Source: Azohydromonas caseinilytica (lineage in GTDB: Bacteria; Pseudomonadota; Gammaproteobacteria; Burkholderiales; Burkholderiaceae_C). From it: 64,000 nucleotides of DNA. Position numbers and translations under genes: made by a program. Below the pieces are notes generated by a model that did no database searches, was not told where the DNA came from, and saw only the letters and a list, made by a program, of their open reading frames with translations. Numbering within the stretch: position 1 is the stretch's first letter; every line of letters starts with the position of its first letter. The stretch spans positions 41,562-105,561 of the forward strand of contig NZ_JABBFW010000018.1 in assembly GCF_012927045.1 (NCBI RefSeq). The letters are read 5' to 3'. This document shows, one piece after another, positions 30,600-39,692 of the stretch.

Positions 30600-31367
30600 A
30601 TGCCCATGCACCAGACTGCCTCGAAGCCGCCCGAGCCTATCCTGCTCACAGCGGCGCATCAGTACCTTTGACGGGCAACGGCCGCTGACCGGGGCCAGCG
30701 GCTTCTTCTTCGAGCGAGAGGACCGGCTGTTCCTGGTGACGAGCCGGCATGTGCTCATCGACGAGCCGAGCCAGCACTTTCCCGACCGTATCAAGATCGA
30801 GCTGCACACCGAGCTGGGCAACCTGACGCGCTCCACGGGGCTGTCCATGCTGCTGTACTGCGAGGGGAAAAGCGTGTGGCGCGACGGCACTGACACCGGC
30901 GGCGAGATCGACGTCGCGGTGATCGAGATCGACCGCGCCGCGCTGCCGCAGCCGTGCGTGCTGCAGGCCTTCACGCCGGCGCACCTGCCCGCGGCGCACG
31001 ATGCCATCGAGGTGGGCGATGCGCTGCTGGTCGTGGGCTTCCCGCTGGGCTTCCACGACGGGCTGCATCACCTGCCGGTGGTGCGCCAGGCCGCCATCGC
31101 TTCTTCCTACGGGCTGCGCTTCCAGGGCAAGGGCTACTTCCTGACGGACGCCCGCACCCACCGCGGCACCAGCGGCGCGCCGGTGCTCATGCGCGATCCG
31201 TCGCCCACCGCAGCCACCCGTGCGCTGCCTGGAGACTGCTGGGCGTGCACTCGTCGCGCATGGACATCGCCAGCCGTGACCTGGTGCAGGACGAGGCGCT
31301 GGGGCTGAACTGCGCCTGGTATGCCGACATCCTGCTCACGCTCACCGGCCCACGCCCTGCCGCCTGA
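30600..31367 (+). pseudogene. Trypsin-like serine protease with two frameshifts
   Basis: The middle frame encodes a chymotrypsin-fold protease with the full triad: His in LVTSRHVLIDEP, Asp in GEIDVAVIEID, Ser in THRGTSGAPVLM. The likely start (ATG at 30600, MPMHQTASKPPEPILLTA) is in another frame and must shift near 30655 to reach ISTFDGQRPLTGASGFFFER. At the other end the expected LLGVHSSRMDIASRDLVQDE is again in a different frame after a one-base loss near 31230 (CCTGG where CCCTGG is expected). Both shifts fall in conserved parts, so the gene is broken unless these are sequencing errors. Confidence 0.6.
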
Positions 31368-31400
31368 GATTCCTCAGCGGCCGGGCCCTGTAGCGGAGCC

Positions 31401-32984
31401 TCAGTGATCGCGCCGGTGCAACGCCTGCCGGGCACCGTCCGGCGCGTTGACCTGGAGCTCGTGCGCTTGCAGCACGTCAAGGCGCAGCTCGTCGTCGCTC
31501 ACGTACAGCAAGGTGTAGCGCCACTCCAGCGGCAGCTGCAGCTGTTCGGCGTGGTGCTCGACGCTGTCCTTGAGGGTGTCGGCGGCAAACGGTGTCGTGT
31601 GGAAGAAGTTCAGCTGCCGCACCGGGTGGTCGTCCCCGTCCAGTACGGCCAGGATCGCGCACAGCAGGAAGGCGTTGCCGCGGCCGGCAGCACCCTTGGC
31701 GATCTTCTCGTCCGGGGCGCCGCTGGCCAGGGCCAGGCAGCGCCACGCCTGCGCTCGTACGCCCGTGGCGACGTCGCCCCGCACATGGCGGCTGGGTTCG
31801 ACGACGACGGCATCGAGCGCAGGCAGCTCGCGCCGCGCACCGGACGGGACCGCACCCTCGTCCCATGACGCCGCCGCGGCCGGCGCAGAGAACGCCAGGG
31901 CACGGCATCCCGCATCGAAGCATTCCTGCAGCAGCGGGATGTAGTGGCCCATCAGCCAGTGCTGCCAGCGCAAGGCCAGCCGCTCGCCGGCCGTGTCCTG
32001 CCCTGCCGAGGTCTCGCGCACGGCCGCGCCCAGCTCGTCCACCGTCGCGAATCCCAGCAGCACCTCGCCGCCGGGCTGGACCGCCACCGGGACATGGCGC
32101 CGCCACCCGAACTGCGTCGCCTGCTCGTCGGCCGCCTGGGCCCGCATCGCCTGCAGCGCCCGGACCAGTTCCTCGCCCGGCTCGCAGGCGTCGAGCTCGT
32201 GCTTGTCCCGCAGCGCCAGCTCGAACAGCCTGCCCTCGTACCCCGGCTTGTGGAAGTCGAGCGCGGTGGCGGGCTCATCCGGCTCGGCCGCGGCCGCCAG
32301 GTTGCTGCGCGGCAGCGCCACCAGGTGCAGCCCACGGATGTCGGCGCCCTCGACGCCAAGCGCGCGGGCCAGCGCCGCGTCGAGCTTCTTGCTGCGGGGC
32401 TGGTACGCGGCATCGGCGAACACGCCGGCGAAGGGGTCAGCCTCGGGTCCCTGATGTTCAAAGTGCGCGCGAAAGAACGGCAGGCACAGCGACTGGGCAT
32501 CCGCCTCGTCGTAAAGCCCCGTGGCGAATGCCGCCATGTCGTCGGACCGGTCGGTGGCATGAAAACAGTCCGTCAGTGTCAGGCACGGCGTGCGGATCTC
32601 GTCCGGGCGCGGCGCGGCGGGCAGCGCCCACCCCAGGTACGCCGCGATCTCCTGCAATTCCGACTGGACGTCCACGTCGGTGAGGAAGGTGTGGGCGCCC
32701 ATCAGCCCGTCGGCCAACGCCAGGACATGGCCTGCCCGCGACAGGGCTTCGCGCTGCGCCCGGTCCGGATACAGCGTTTCCACGAACGCCCGGCCCAGCG
32801 TGGCGGCTTGCCTGCGGCTCAACAACACTGGCACGGCGATGGGGCGTCGCAGCTCGACCACGAGCCCCCACGGTTCAACCCGCGGCGCGCTGGCCTGCCG
32901 GCCGAGCCCCACGGAGAGCACCGGGACCGTGGTGCGGGGGCGGCGGGCCTTGGGCGCGCGCTTGTCTTGCGGATCGTCAACCAT
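31401..32984 (-). CDS. Large hypothetical protein, no recognised domain
   Basis: A 527-aa soluble protein, acidic, with no signal peptide or membrane segment. Protein-like stretches run throughout (LTLTDCFHATDRSDDMAAF, GLHLVALPRSNLAA, QHWLMGHYIPLLQECFDAG, LNFFHTTPFAADTLKDSVE), so it is a genuine gene and not a shadow. I do not recognise the family. It converges on the trypsin-like protease remnant with 33 bp between the ends. Confidence 0.75.
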   Translation of the reverse strand: MVDDPQDKRAPKARRPRTTVPVLSVGLGRQASAPRVEPWGLVVELRRPIAVPVLLSRRQAATLGRAFVETLYPDRAQREALSRAGHVLALADGLMGAHTFLTDVDVQSELQEIAAYLGWALPAAPRPDEIRTPCLTLTDCFHATDRSDDMAAFATGLYDEADAQSLCLPFFRAHFEHQGPEADPFAGVFADAAYQPRSKKLDAALARALGVEGADIRGLHLVALPRSNLAAAAEPDEPATALDFHKPGYEGRLFELALRDKHELDACEPGEELVRALQAMRAQAADEQATQFGWRRHVPVAVQPGGEVLLGFATVDELGAAVRETSAGQDTAGERLALRWQHWLMGHYIPLLQECFDAGCRALAFSAPAAAASWDEGAVPSGARRELPALDAVVVEPSRHVRGDVATGVRAQAWRCLALASGAPDEKIAKGAAGRGNAFLLCAILAVLDGDDHPVRQLNFFHTTPFAADTLKDSVEHHAEQLQLPLEWRYTLLYVSDDELRLDVLQAHELQVNAPDGARQALHRRDH

Positions 32985-33255
32985 CGTGAAACCAGCAGGT
33001 GCGGCGGGGGAAAGCTCGAATGTAGGGCTTGCCCCAGCGCTGCCGTCGCAGCACGGCCGCCACGGCCAGCGGTGCGCGCAGCCGCGCCGGCTCGGCGCGA
33101 TCGCCGGGGACGTGGTGTTTTCCCTGGAATCGGAGCATCATGCTGCATTGCAGCAAAACCGGCAGACGGGGATACCGATGTGCTTGTACGAAACGTCGCT
33201 GGAGAAAGCCCTGTGCCGCCTCCTTGAGGCCGCGCCGCGATAGCCCGGGACAGGC

Positions 33256-33492
33256 ATGGCCAAACACGAAACGCTGCTGGAGATGGCCCAGCGCCACGTC
33301 GCCGAAACCAAGACGCGCGTGGACCGTCAGGCAGCGCTGGTGGCCCAGTTGATCCGGCAAGGCCGCGATACCGTGGAGGCCCAGGCACTGCTAGCGTCCT
33401 TGGAAAGCACGTTGCATGTCATGTGCGAGGTGCTGACTCGCCAACAGGCGCGCGAAGCGAGGCAGCGCCTGCGACCGCTGCGCCGCCGGTGA
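33256..33492 (+). CDS. Small helical hypothetical protein
   Basis: A 78-aa basic protein predicted to be two long amphipathic helices (LEMAQRHVAETKTRVDRQAA and EAQALLASLESTLHVMCEVL), ending in an Arg-rich tail. Similar short helical ORFs occur widely in Burkholderiales with no known role. Confidence 0.55.
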   Translation: MAKHETLLEMAQRHVAETKTRVDRQAALVAQLIRQGRDTVEAQALLASLESTLHVMCEVLTRQQAREARQRLRPLRRR

Positions 33493-33521
33493 AGGTCAAG
33501 ACCCTCAAGCACAGTTTGCCT

Positions 33522-33746
33522 TCAGCGCTTGAACAGCGTCGTCCAGCCACCGGAAGCAGGCTTCAGGGCTTGATGCTCGTAGCCCGCACGCCAGGCGTCG
33601 TAACGCACGGCCCATTCCTGCATCGTCTCGCCCGTGGCAGCGGGCATGTTCTGCAACAGCAGCATCGGATTTGACGCGGCGGCATCGCCGCGTGTCGCCG
33701 CTTTGGCGCCCTGTCGTTCTAACTCGGCTCGCTCGCCCGGCTTCAT
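33522..33746 (-). CDS. Small protein, possibly Rmf/CrpP-like
   Basis: 74 aa, ATG at 33746. It reads ERAELERQGAKAATRGDAAA, SNPMLLLQNMP, then EWAVRYDAWRAGYEHQ. The G-A-x-A-A...NP...W...W..GY pattern recalls the small Rmf/CrpP-fold proteins of Burkholderiales, although the CP motif is replaced by NP. Function unknown. It converges on the small helical gene. Confidence 0.45.
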   Translation of the reverse strand: MKPGERAELERQGAKAATRGDAAASNPMLLLQNMPAATGETMQEWAVRYDAWRAGYEHQALKPASGGWTTLFKR

Positions 33747-34066
33747 GGCGCCGCTCCTGCAGCCACACGGCCTGGAACCTCGCGGCGTACCGCTCCATAT
33801 CCGGGACGCCGGGCGTGGACAAGGACTCCATGGGAATCAAGTTGCATGGTCAAGGAATACTCCCGCCGTTCGCGACCATTCCTCATCGGGAAGAAGTCGG
33901 TGCGCCACTTCTACCACTTCGCAGGCTCCCTCCCGCAGGCAAGGCGAGATGAGCAGGTCAGCAAGATGCCCAGGAAGACGGCTGCCTGGGCGCTGCCGGC
34001 TGTGCTGGCTGGCGCCCGTGCGCCCAACACACCTCTCGTGACTGCCGCGGCGGTGGTGGCGCGCCC
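33747..34066. other. Gene-poor stretch before the truncated histidine kinase
   Basis: About 320 bp. A minus-strand frame (MIPMESLSTPGVPDMERYAA) overlaps the next small gene, but it is not supported elsewhere. Otherwise no feature. Confidence 0.3.
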
Positions 34067-35134
34067 TCAAGCCGCCTGGCGCGACGCCCTGGGCAGCACG
34101 ACCGTGAATACCGTGCGGCCGTCGGCCGAGTCCACGCTCACCGTGCCGCCGTGGGCCTGTGCCACCTGCCGCACGATGAACAGGCCCAGTCCCATGCTGG
34201 TGCGCTCGGCCTTGGCGTTGCCCTCTGCGGCCCGGCGCAGCGGCTCGAACAGGAGCTCGATGGTTTCGCGCGGGATCGTGGGGCCCTCGTTCTCCACGGA
34301 CAGGTGGACGTCGGTCTCGCTGCCACGCAGCCTCACCGCCACCGGGCTGGCCGCATGGCCGTAGCGGGCGGCGTTCGTGACCAGGTTGCCGACAACTTGC
34401 CTGATGCGCGACGCATCCCAGGTGCCCTGCGTCGCGCCGTCCACCGCGTACTCGATGCGGCAGGCGGGCAGCGCGGCTCTTTGCACCTCCACCTCCTCCT
34501 GACACACCGCGGCCAGGTCACAAGGCGCCGGCGACACAGGCAGCCCCAGGTCCAGGGAAGTGCGGCTGTAGTCGAGCAGGTCGTCGAGCAACTCCTTCAT
34601 ACGCTCGCCGCTGCGGATCAGCCGCGCGGTGGGCTCGCTCACCGGCGTGCCGTCGCCGAGCTTGGAGATGAGCTGCGATGTCAGCAAGATGGCGTTGAGC
34701 GGGCCGCGCAGGTCATGGCCCAGCACCCCCAGGAACACGTTGCGCCAGCGGTCCACCTCCTTGGAGAAGAAATCGACCGACTCCGCGACGGCTTGGTCGA
34801 TGGCCTCGTTGAAGCGACCGATGTCCTCCACGGCCTCCCGCCCCGGTGGCACGGCGTCGAACCACAGGCGCAGCACGCTCGCGCGCAGCGCGCGGTACTC
34901 GGCCACCATCTGCTGCATCGAGAATCCGCTGGCGGCGCGCAGCACGGCATGCGTCTGCGCGGCTGTCCTGCCCTGGAGAGGCAGGCCGCTGGCCTGTCCC
35001 TTGGACTTGGCCGCCTGCTCCTGGCGGCTTTGCGGCGTCCTGAGATCCTCGGCAACGGCCTGCAGGATCTGCTCGGCGTGATCGCGCAGCGTGCTTGGGC
35101 TGGCGAGCGAGGCGCACTTTGTGAACTCCCATCG
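34067..35134 (-). pseudogene. Sensor histidine kinase, 5'-truncated by transposase remnants
   Basis: The frame encodes an RsbRD-like N-terminal helical region (STLRDHAEQILQAVAEDLRT, QQMVAEYRALRASVLRLW), HisKA with FLGVLGHDLRGPLNAILLTS, and HATPase_c with LVTNAARYGHAASP, ENEGPTIPRETI and MGLGLFIVRQVAQAHGG. Kinase-like sequence can be followed back to about 35131 (TRWEF), where transposase sequence begins on the other strand. The first ~20 residues and the native start are missing. A GTG at 34945 could start a shorter product that keeps the kinase domains, so partial function is possible. Confidence 0.7.
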
Positions 35135-35145
35135 CGTGCTCAGCC

Positions 35146-35735
35146 GTGCGCTCCTCGCGCGGGCACTTCGTCAAGGTCGGTGGGCTGCGCTGGCTGTGCG
35201 TGATGCTGCCGGCGCCTGTGCCGTGGGCGCAGCGGGTGTGGGCGCTGCCCGTGCTCACCGCACTGGCACCCTCCGAGCGCTACGAGCGCGAGTGCGGGCG
35301 CTGCCACAAGTCGCTTACCGAACGCGCACGCGGCCTGCTGCGCCAGATCGTGCGCTGGCTGCACGAGCGCGAGTTGGTCCTCGTGGGCCCACGCCAGCTT
35401 CTCGGCGCTGCGGCTGCTGTGCGCGCTGGCGCCGCGCATGACGTGCATCCCGCGGCTGCGCTGGATGCGCGGCTGTACGCCGCAGCAGCGCCCATGACGC
35501 CGGGCCAGCGTGGGCGTGCAGCCAAGAAGAGGCTGCGCCTGGCGGCCCTGGCGCAAGTGCTGCATGACCCGCTCAGGTGCTGGCAGCGCGTGCTGGCGCC
35601 GCAGTGGTACGGCATGACGGTGCGCACGGTGGACATCGCCTCGGGCTGCGCCGTGTAGACCCAAGACGGGCAGCCGTGCTGCCCCTGCGCTGGGCGCGCA
35701 TCCGCAACCCGCTCGGGCGCTTCGATGCGCAGGTG
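35146..35735 (+). mobile_element. IS701-like DDE transposase remnant
   Basis: The frame VRSSRGHFVKVGGLRWLCVM, then VPWAQRVWALPVLTALAPSE, ALAQVLHDPLRCWQRVLA and QWYGMTVRTVDIASG matches the middle of IS701-family DDE transposases. The N-terminus is missing. At 35656-35658 a TAG stands where TGG (Trp) is expected, and a frameshift follows before LPLRWARIRNPLGRF. It then joins IS4-like sequence near 35735. No terminal inverted repeats found. Confidence 0.7.
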
Positions 35736-36724
35736 CTGTTTTCGACCACGGTGGAGCTCATGGGCCTGATGGCCGTAGGGCTGCGCCCGTCGCTGCACGC
35801 GGCGGCGCCGGCTGCCGGTGCGGCGCTGCCGGTGTCGATCACGGCGCTGTACGACAAGGTCAACGGCACCGAGCCGGCCCTGGTGCGCGCGCTCGTGGCC
35901 GGCAGCGCCCGGCGCCTGGCGCCGGTGATGGCGGTGCTGCAGCGCGGCAAGCCGGCATTGGCCCCGGGCTGGCGTGTGCGCATCCTCGACGGCAGCCACT
36001 TGGCGGGCAGCGAGCGGCGCATCAAGCCGCTGCGCGGCTACCGCGGTGCGGCCCTGCCGGGGCAGTCGCTGGTGTGGTGTTCGACCCCGATACGGCCTTG
36101 CTCAGCGACATGGTGCCCGCGCAGGACGCGCAGGTGCAGGAGCACTTGCTCGTGCAGCCGCTGCTGCAGCAGGCGCAGCGCGGCGAGTTGTGGATCGCCG
36201 ACTGCAACTTCAGCACCCGCGCGATCCTGGGCGGCTCGGTCGCACAAGGGGCGTGCTTCATCGTGCGCGAGCACGGCGCGCCAACCCGCACCCCACGCCG
36301 TGCGGCCCGCTGCGCCCGTGTGGGCGCATCGACACGGGGATGGTGTCGGAGCAGCCCGTGGTGATGCCCCCGCCCAAGGGCGGCAGCGGTGAGCCGCAGC
36401 CGCTGCGGCGCATAGAGCTGGCGCTGGACGTACCCACCGAGGACGGCGACACGGTGGTGCGGCTGCTGACCAACCTGGCGCCCGAGGCCATGGACGCGTG
36501 CACGATCGCACGGCTGTAGCGGCGGCGCTGGGCCATTGAACAGCTGTTCCAACGCTTGGAGGCGGTGCTGCATAGCGAAGTCGCCAGCCTGGGGCAGCCG
36601 CGCGCGGCACTGCTGGCCTTTGGCGTGGCGGTACTGGCGTACAACGTGCTCGCGGTGCTGCAGCCGGCCATAGCCGCGTGCCATGTCGCCACAGCGCGTG
36701 TACTGGCCCGTGGACGCCTTGACT
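35736..36724 (+). mobile_element. IS4-family transposase remnant
   Basis: Recognisable IS4 DDE pieces occur in order but in three frames: FSTTVELMGLMAVGLRPSLH, LPVSITALYDKVNGTEPALV, VRILDGSHLAGSERRIKPLR (first Asp), LWIADCNFSTRAIL (second Asp), then LALDVPTEDGDTVVRLLTNL and RRRWAIEQLFQRLEAVLHSE (catalytic Glu region). Frameshifts fall near 36075 and 36285. A TAG at 36517-36519 replaces the expected Tyr of LYRRRW. The element is dead and fused to the IS701-like piece. Confidence 0.75.
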
Positions 36725-37450
36725 GATCAACGCACCTTGAAAGGGGTGATCCTGAAACCACAGGACCACTTGGAGTCACAAGTTTCAAACGATAACGGCC
36801 GCATTCATGCGCAGCAGCAAAAACCCTGACAGTCCAACATGACAATCAGCTCGATGCAAATAACCGAACCAACTCGGCGCCAGATTCGTTATCCAAAGAA
36901 GGAACTCCGGCATACCAACGCCGCCTGATACACACTCCGGGGAGGCGGTGTGCGTGGCCTGACTTGCAACGCCGTGCCATACAACGAGGATCAGGAGCCA
37001 TCAGAAGCGGATCACATGGCAAAGGATTATTCACCACCGAAAAATAGCCCGCACCACTGCTATCGCATCCCATGATCAATACCGTGAGCAGCGAAATATT
37101 CGGATAGAAATACCTTGCCCGAGAAATACCAAAACCATGGGCTGCCCGACACCTATCTACCGAGCCATCTCACGCATGATCAAGAATGAAAAGATTACCC
37201 CTTCAGAAACAGCCCTGAGATTACTCCCGCCTGATTAGAGGAAACGCCATATTCATTTGGTTAGAACGACATTGAATATTCGCCACCGAGCTTCCGTCGG
37301 ATCAGGAGTGGCGATCGCGAAAGTCGGGCCGGCTTGCTGCCGCGTTTCCTGATGGGACTCTGTCATTGCAGCCGGCCGCCTTGCCAATACAAAAGTCCCC
37401 AAAAAAACCCGATGCACGGCCGCGCAGGCCTGAATACGCTGCAGCAGTCC
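36725..37450. other. AT-richer, gene-poor region
   Basis: About 730 bp of clearly lower GC than the rest. The only candidate is a minus-strand frame at 36846-37079 (see findings). A short inverted-repeat-like segment lies at 36746-36776. It may be leftover DNA of the mobile elements or of a lost island. Confidence 0.4.
36846..37079 (-). CDS. Doubtful small ORF, possible lipoprotein-like start
   Basis: A frame with a hydrophobic run and Cys (SLLTVLIMGC, a lipobox-like string) extends upstream of the ATG at 37079. The ATG sits inside this hydrophobic run, so a normal start is lacking. The rest (YFSVVNNPLPCDP and onward) has 77 aa of mixed composition. I would not rely on it. Confidence 0.2.
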   Translation of the reverse strand: MIMGCDSSGAGYFSVVNNPLPCDPLLMAPDPRCMARRCKSGHAHRLPGVCIRRRWYAGVPSLDNESGAELVRLFASS

Positions 37451-37765
37451 CTAGAACGGCCCCGACAGCGCCTTGAAACCGATCCAGGCCACGGCCATGA
37501 CGGCGTTGCCCGGCACGCTCATCAATCCCGTGACATAGAACAGCGTGGACAGCAGCGGCGCGCTGAAGACGCTTTCCACCAGCACGCCCATCAGATAGAG
37601 CAGCAGGCCGCAGCACATCCAGCGCCGCATGTAGGTCGGCAGCCATCGCGCCTGACTGCGGTTGTGGCGCCAAGCCGCCGCGCGTTCCAGCGCGGTACCG
37701 GTGCTGGCATCACGGAACAGCCAGCCAAAGAAGAAATAGCGGTAGAGCAAGGTGCGCAATGCCAT
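37451..37765 (-). CDS. Small membrane protein of unknown function
   Basis: 104 aa, ATG at 37765 after a strong AGGGGGG Shine-Dalgarno. It has an aromatic/basic N-terminus (LYRYFFFGWLFRDAS), a positively charged loop, then two membrane spans (CCGLLLYLMGVLVESVF and LLSTLFYVTGLMSVP). No family recognised. It lies downstream of the livK-type gene, beyond its terminator. Confidence 0.65.
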   Translation of the reverse strand: MALRTLLYRYFFFGWLFRDASTGTALERAAAWRHNRSQARWLPTYMRRWMCCGLLLYLMGVLVESVFSAPLLSTLFYVTGLMSVPGNAVMAVAWIGFKALSGPF

Positions 37766-37847
37766 GGATCCCCCCTGGCCGTCGGCAGCACCCCATGCTT
37801 CCACGGTGAGCGGCGGCCTGCAAGCATCCGCCGGCAAGGCCCGTGCC

Positions 37848-37876
37848 AAAAAAAGCGCCCGCGGACGGCGGGCGCT
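37848..37876 (-). terminator. Rho-independent terminator of the amino-acid binding protein gene
   Basis: On the minus strand a 9-bp stem (AGCGCCCGC/GCGGGCGCT) is followed by a run of seven T. It lies 28 bp after the stop at 37904. A textbook intrinsic terminator. Confidence 0.85.
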
Positions 37877-37903
37877 CTTTCAGGCTCGAAAAGCCCAGGA
37901 GGC

Positions 37904-39046
37904 TCAGCGCACCACGGCGATCTGCTGGCGGTTGCCACCCTTGTAGGTGTACATGGTCAGCGCGCCGTTCTTGATGTCGCCCTTGTTGTCGAAGCTGATG
38001 GTGCCCGTCACGCCCTTGAAGCCCTCGGTCTTGGCCAGCACCGGCAGGTACTTGGCCGGCTCGGGCGAGCCCGCCTTGACCATGGCATCGGCCATCACCA
38101 TCACCGCGTCGTACACGTAGGGCGCGTAGATCTGGACGTCGGCGTTGAACTTCTTCTTGAAGCGGGCCTTGAAGTCTTCCATGCCCGCTTTCTGTTCACC
38201 TTCGACACCACCCGCCTCGGCGCACACCACCTGCTCGTCGGCCATCGCGCCAGCGGCCAGCTTGGGCAGTTCGCCCGTGCAGATGCCGTCGCCGCCCATG
38301 AGCTTGGCGTTGATGCCCAACTGCTTCATCTGGCGCAGCATCGGTCCCGCCACGGCGTCCATGCCGCCGAAGAAGACGATGTCCGGCTTCTTGGCCTTGA
38401 TGCTGGTCAGGATGGCGGTGAAGTCGGTGGCCTTGTCGTTGGTGAATTCACGACCGACGGTCTTGCCGCCAGCGGACTTGACGCCCTTCTCGAACTCGTC
38501 AGCCACGCCCTGGCCGTACGCGGTGCGGTCGTCAATGACGGCGATGGCCTTGCCCTTGAGCTGCGTCACCGCGTACTTGCCCAGCGTGCCGCCCAGGTGC
38601 TCGTCGTTGGCCACCACGCGGAAGGCCGTCTTGAAGCCCTGGCGCGTGTACTTGGGGTTGGTAGCCGAGGGGCTGATCTGCGGAATGCCGGCGTCGCTGT
38701 AGATCTTGGAGGCCGGAATGGTGGTGCCCGAGTTCAGGTGGCCCACCACGCCATTGACCTTGCTGTCCACCAGCTTCTGCGCTGCGGCCGTGCCCTGCTT
38801 CGGGTCGGCAGCGTCGTCCTCGGCGAGCAGTTCGAAGCGGGCCTTCTTGCCGCCGATCGTCACGCCCTTGGCATTGAGTTCGTCCACGGCCAGACGGGCA
38901 CCCATCTCATTGTCCTTGCCCAGGTGGGCGATCGGACCGCTGGTCGGGGCCACGTGGCCGATCTTGACCACCACCTCCTGGGCGCTGGCACCACCGGCCA
39001 GCAGCACCGCGGCAGCGGCAAGAACGGCGTTGAACTGGAATCGCAT
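37904..39046 (-). CDS. Branched-chain amino-acid ABC transporter substrate-binding protein
   Basis: A periplasmic binding protein of the LivJ/LivK type (Peripla_BP_6), 380 aa. The signal peptide is FNAVLAAAAVLLAGGASAQE. The mature part starts VVVKIGHVAPTSGPIAHLGK and has GVVGHLNSGTTIPASKIY and DDRTAYGQGVADEFEKG, typical of this family. No liv permease or ATPase genes are next to it, so it probably serves a transporter encoded elsewhere. Confidence 0.9.
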   Translation of the reverse strand: MRFQFNAVLAAAAVLLAGGASAQEVVVKIGHVAPTSGPIAHLGKDNEMGARLAVDELNAKGVTIGGKKARFELLAEDDAADPKQGTAAAQKLVDSKVNGVVGHLNSGTTIPASKIYSDAGIPQISPSATNPKYTRQGFKTAFRVVANDEHLGGTLGKYAVTQLKGKAIAVIDDRTAYGQGVADEFEKGVKSAGGKTVGREFTNDKATDFTAILTSIKAKKPDIVFFGGMDAVAGPMLRQMKQLGINAKLMGGDGICTGELPKLAAGAMADEQVVCAEAGGVEGEQKAGMEDFKARFKKKFNADVQIYAPYVYDAVMVMADAMVKAGSPEPAKYLPVLAKTEGFKGVTGTISFDNKGDIKNGALTMYTYKGGNRQQIAVVR

Positions 39047-39177
39047 TCGGTACCTCCGGGTTGAAGAGAAGAAACTGGTAACAGTTTCAGCAAAAAGAAC
39101 GATAACGCAAATAAGCGGGATACCGGTTGACGAAAACGCAATCCGTTCTTATGCGTAAATGTCCGGATTGCAGTAGG

Positions 39178-39618
39178 TCAATGTCCGTTTTGCGCGTGGT
39201 GCGTGATGCGCAGACCTTGCGTCTCGTAAGCACGCCAGCGCTGGCGCGCGGCCATGCGGTCCTCCTCGTCCAGCCCCACCACTTCGATGAGGCGCTCGAA
39301 GCGCTCGAAGCCCGGCACCACGGCGGGCCCCAGGTTCAGCAACACGCCCTGCTGCGGCGGCTCGGCCCCGGGCTCGATGAGCCAGATCGGCGTGCGCCAC
39401 AGCGCCGGCGGCACGGCCTCGCCCGCCTTGAGCCGCCGGTGCGGGATGAAGGACTGGACGTCAAAGAGCCACAGAGCTTGGTCCAGGCGCGCCAGCACAT
39501 CGGCGCTGCCCGCCACGACCATGCGCACCTGCTGCCGGTAACCCTTGCGCAGCAAGCGGCAGCAGTAGCCGATCTTGTCTCCCACGCCGGTATGGAAGGC
39601 CACTTCCGACAACGTCAT
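39178..39618 (-). CDS. holC: DNA polymerase III subunit chi
   Basis: A clamp-loader accessory subunit linking the tau complex to SSB. 146 aa from the ATG at 39618 (MTLSEVAFHTGVGDK). An upstream ATG at 39696 would overlap pepA and add unconserved residues. Motifs include GYCCRLLRKGYRQQV, LDQALWLFDVQSFIPH and RTPIWLIE, the HolC pattern. It lies 74 bp after pepA on the same strand, the usual pepA-holC order. Confidence 0.9.
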   Translation of the reverse strand: MTLSEVAFHTGVGDKIGYCCRLLRKGYRQQVRMVVAGSADVLARLDQALWLFDVQSFIPHRRLKAGEAVPPALWRTPIWLIEPGAEPPQQGVLLNLGPAVVPGFERFERLIEVVGLDEEDRMAARQRWRAYETQGLRITHHAQNGH

Positions 39619-39692
39619 CGCTTTGCTCTGCCCTGCCGCGTCGGCACGCCCCGCGACCCGGCGCACGGGAGCCATGCCGAGGATTTCTGAAT

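Noticed and set aside
32590..33243. Plus-strand ORFs opposite the 527-aa gene
   Set aside because: Shadows. They are Arg/Ser/Ala-rich and lack any motif.
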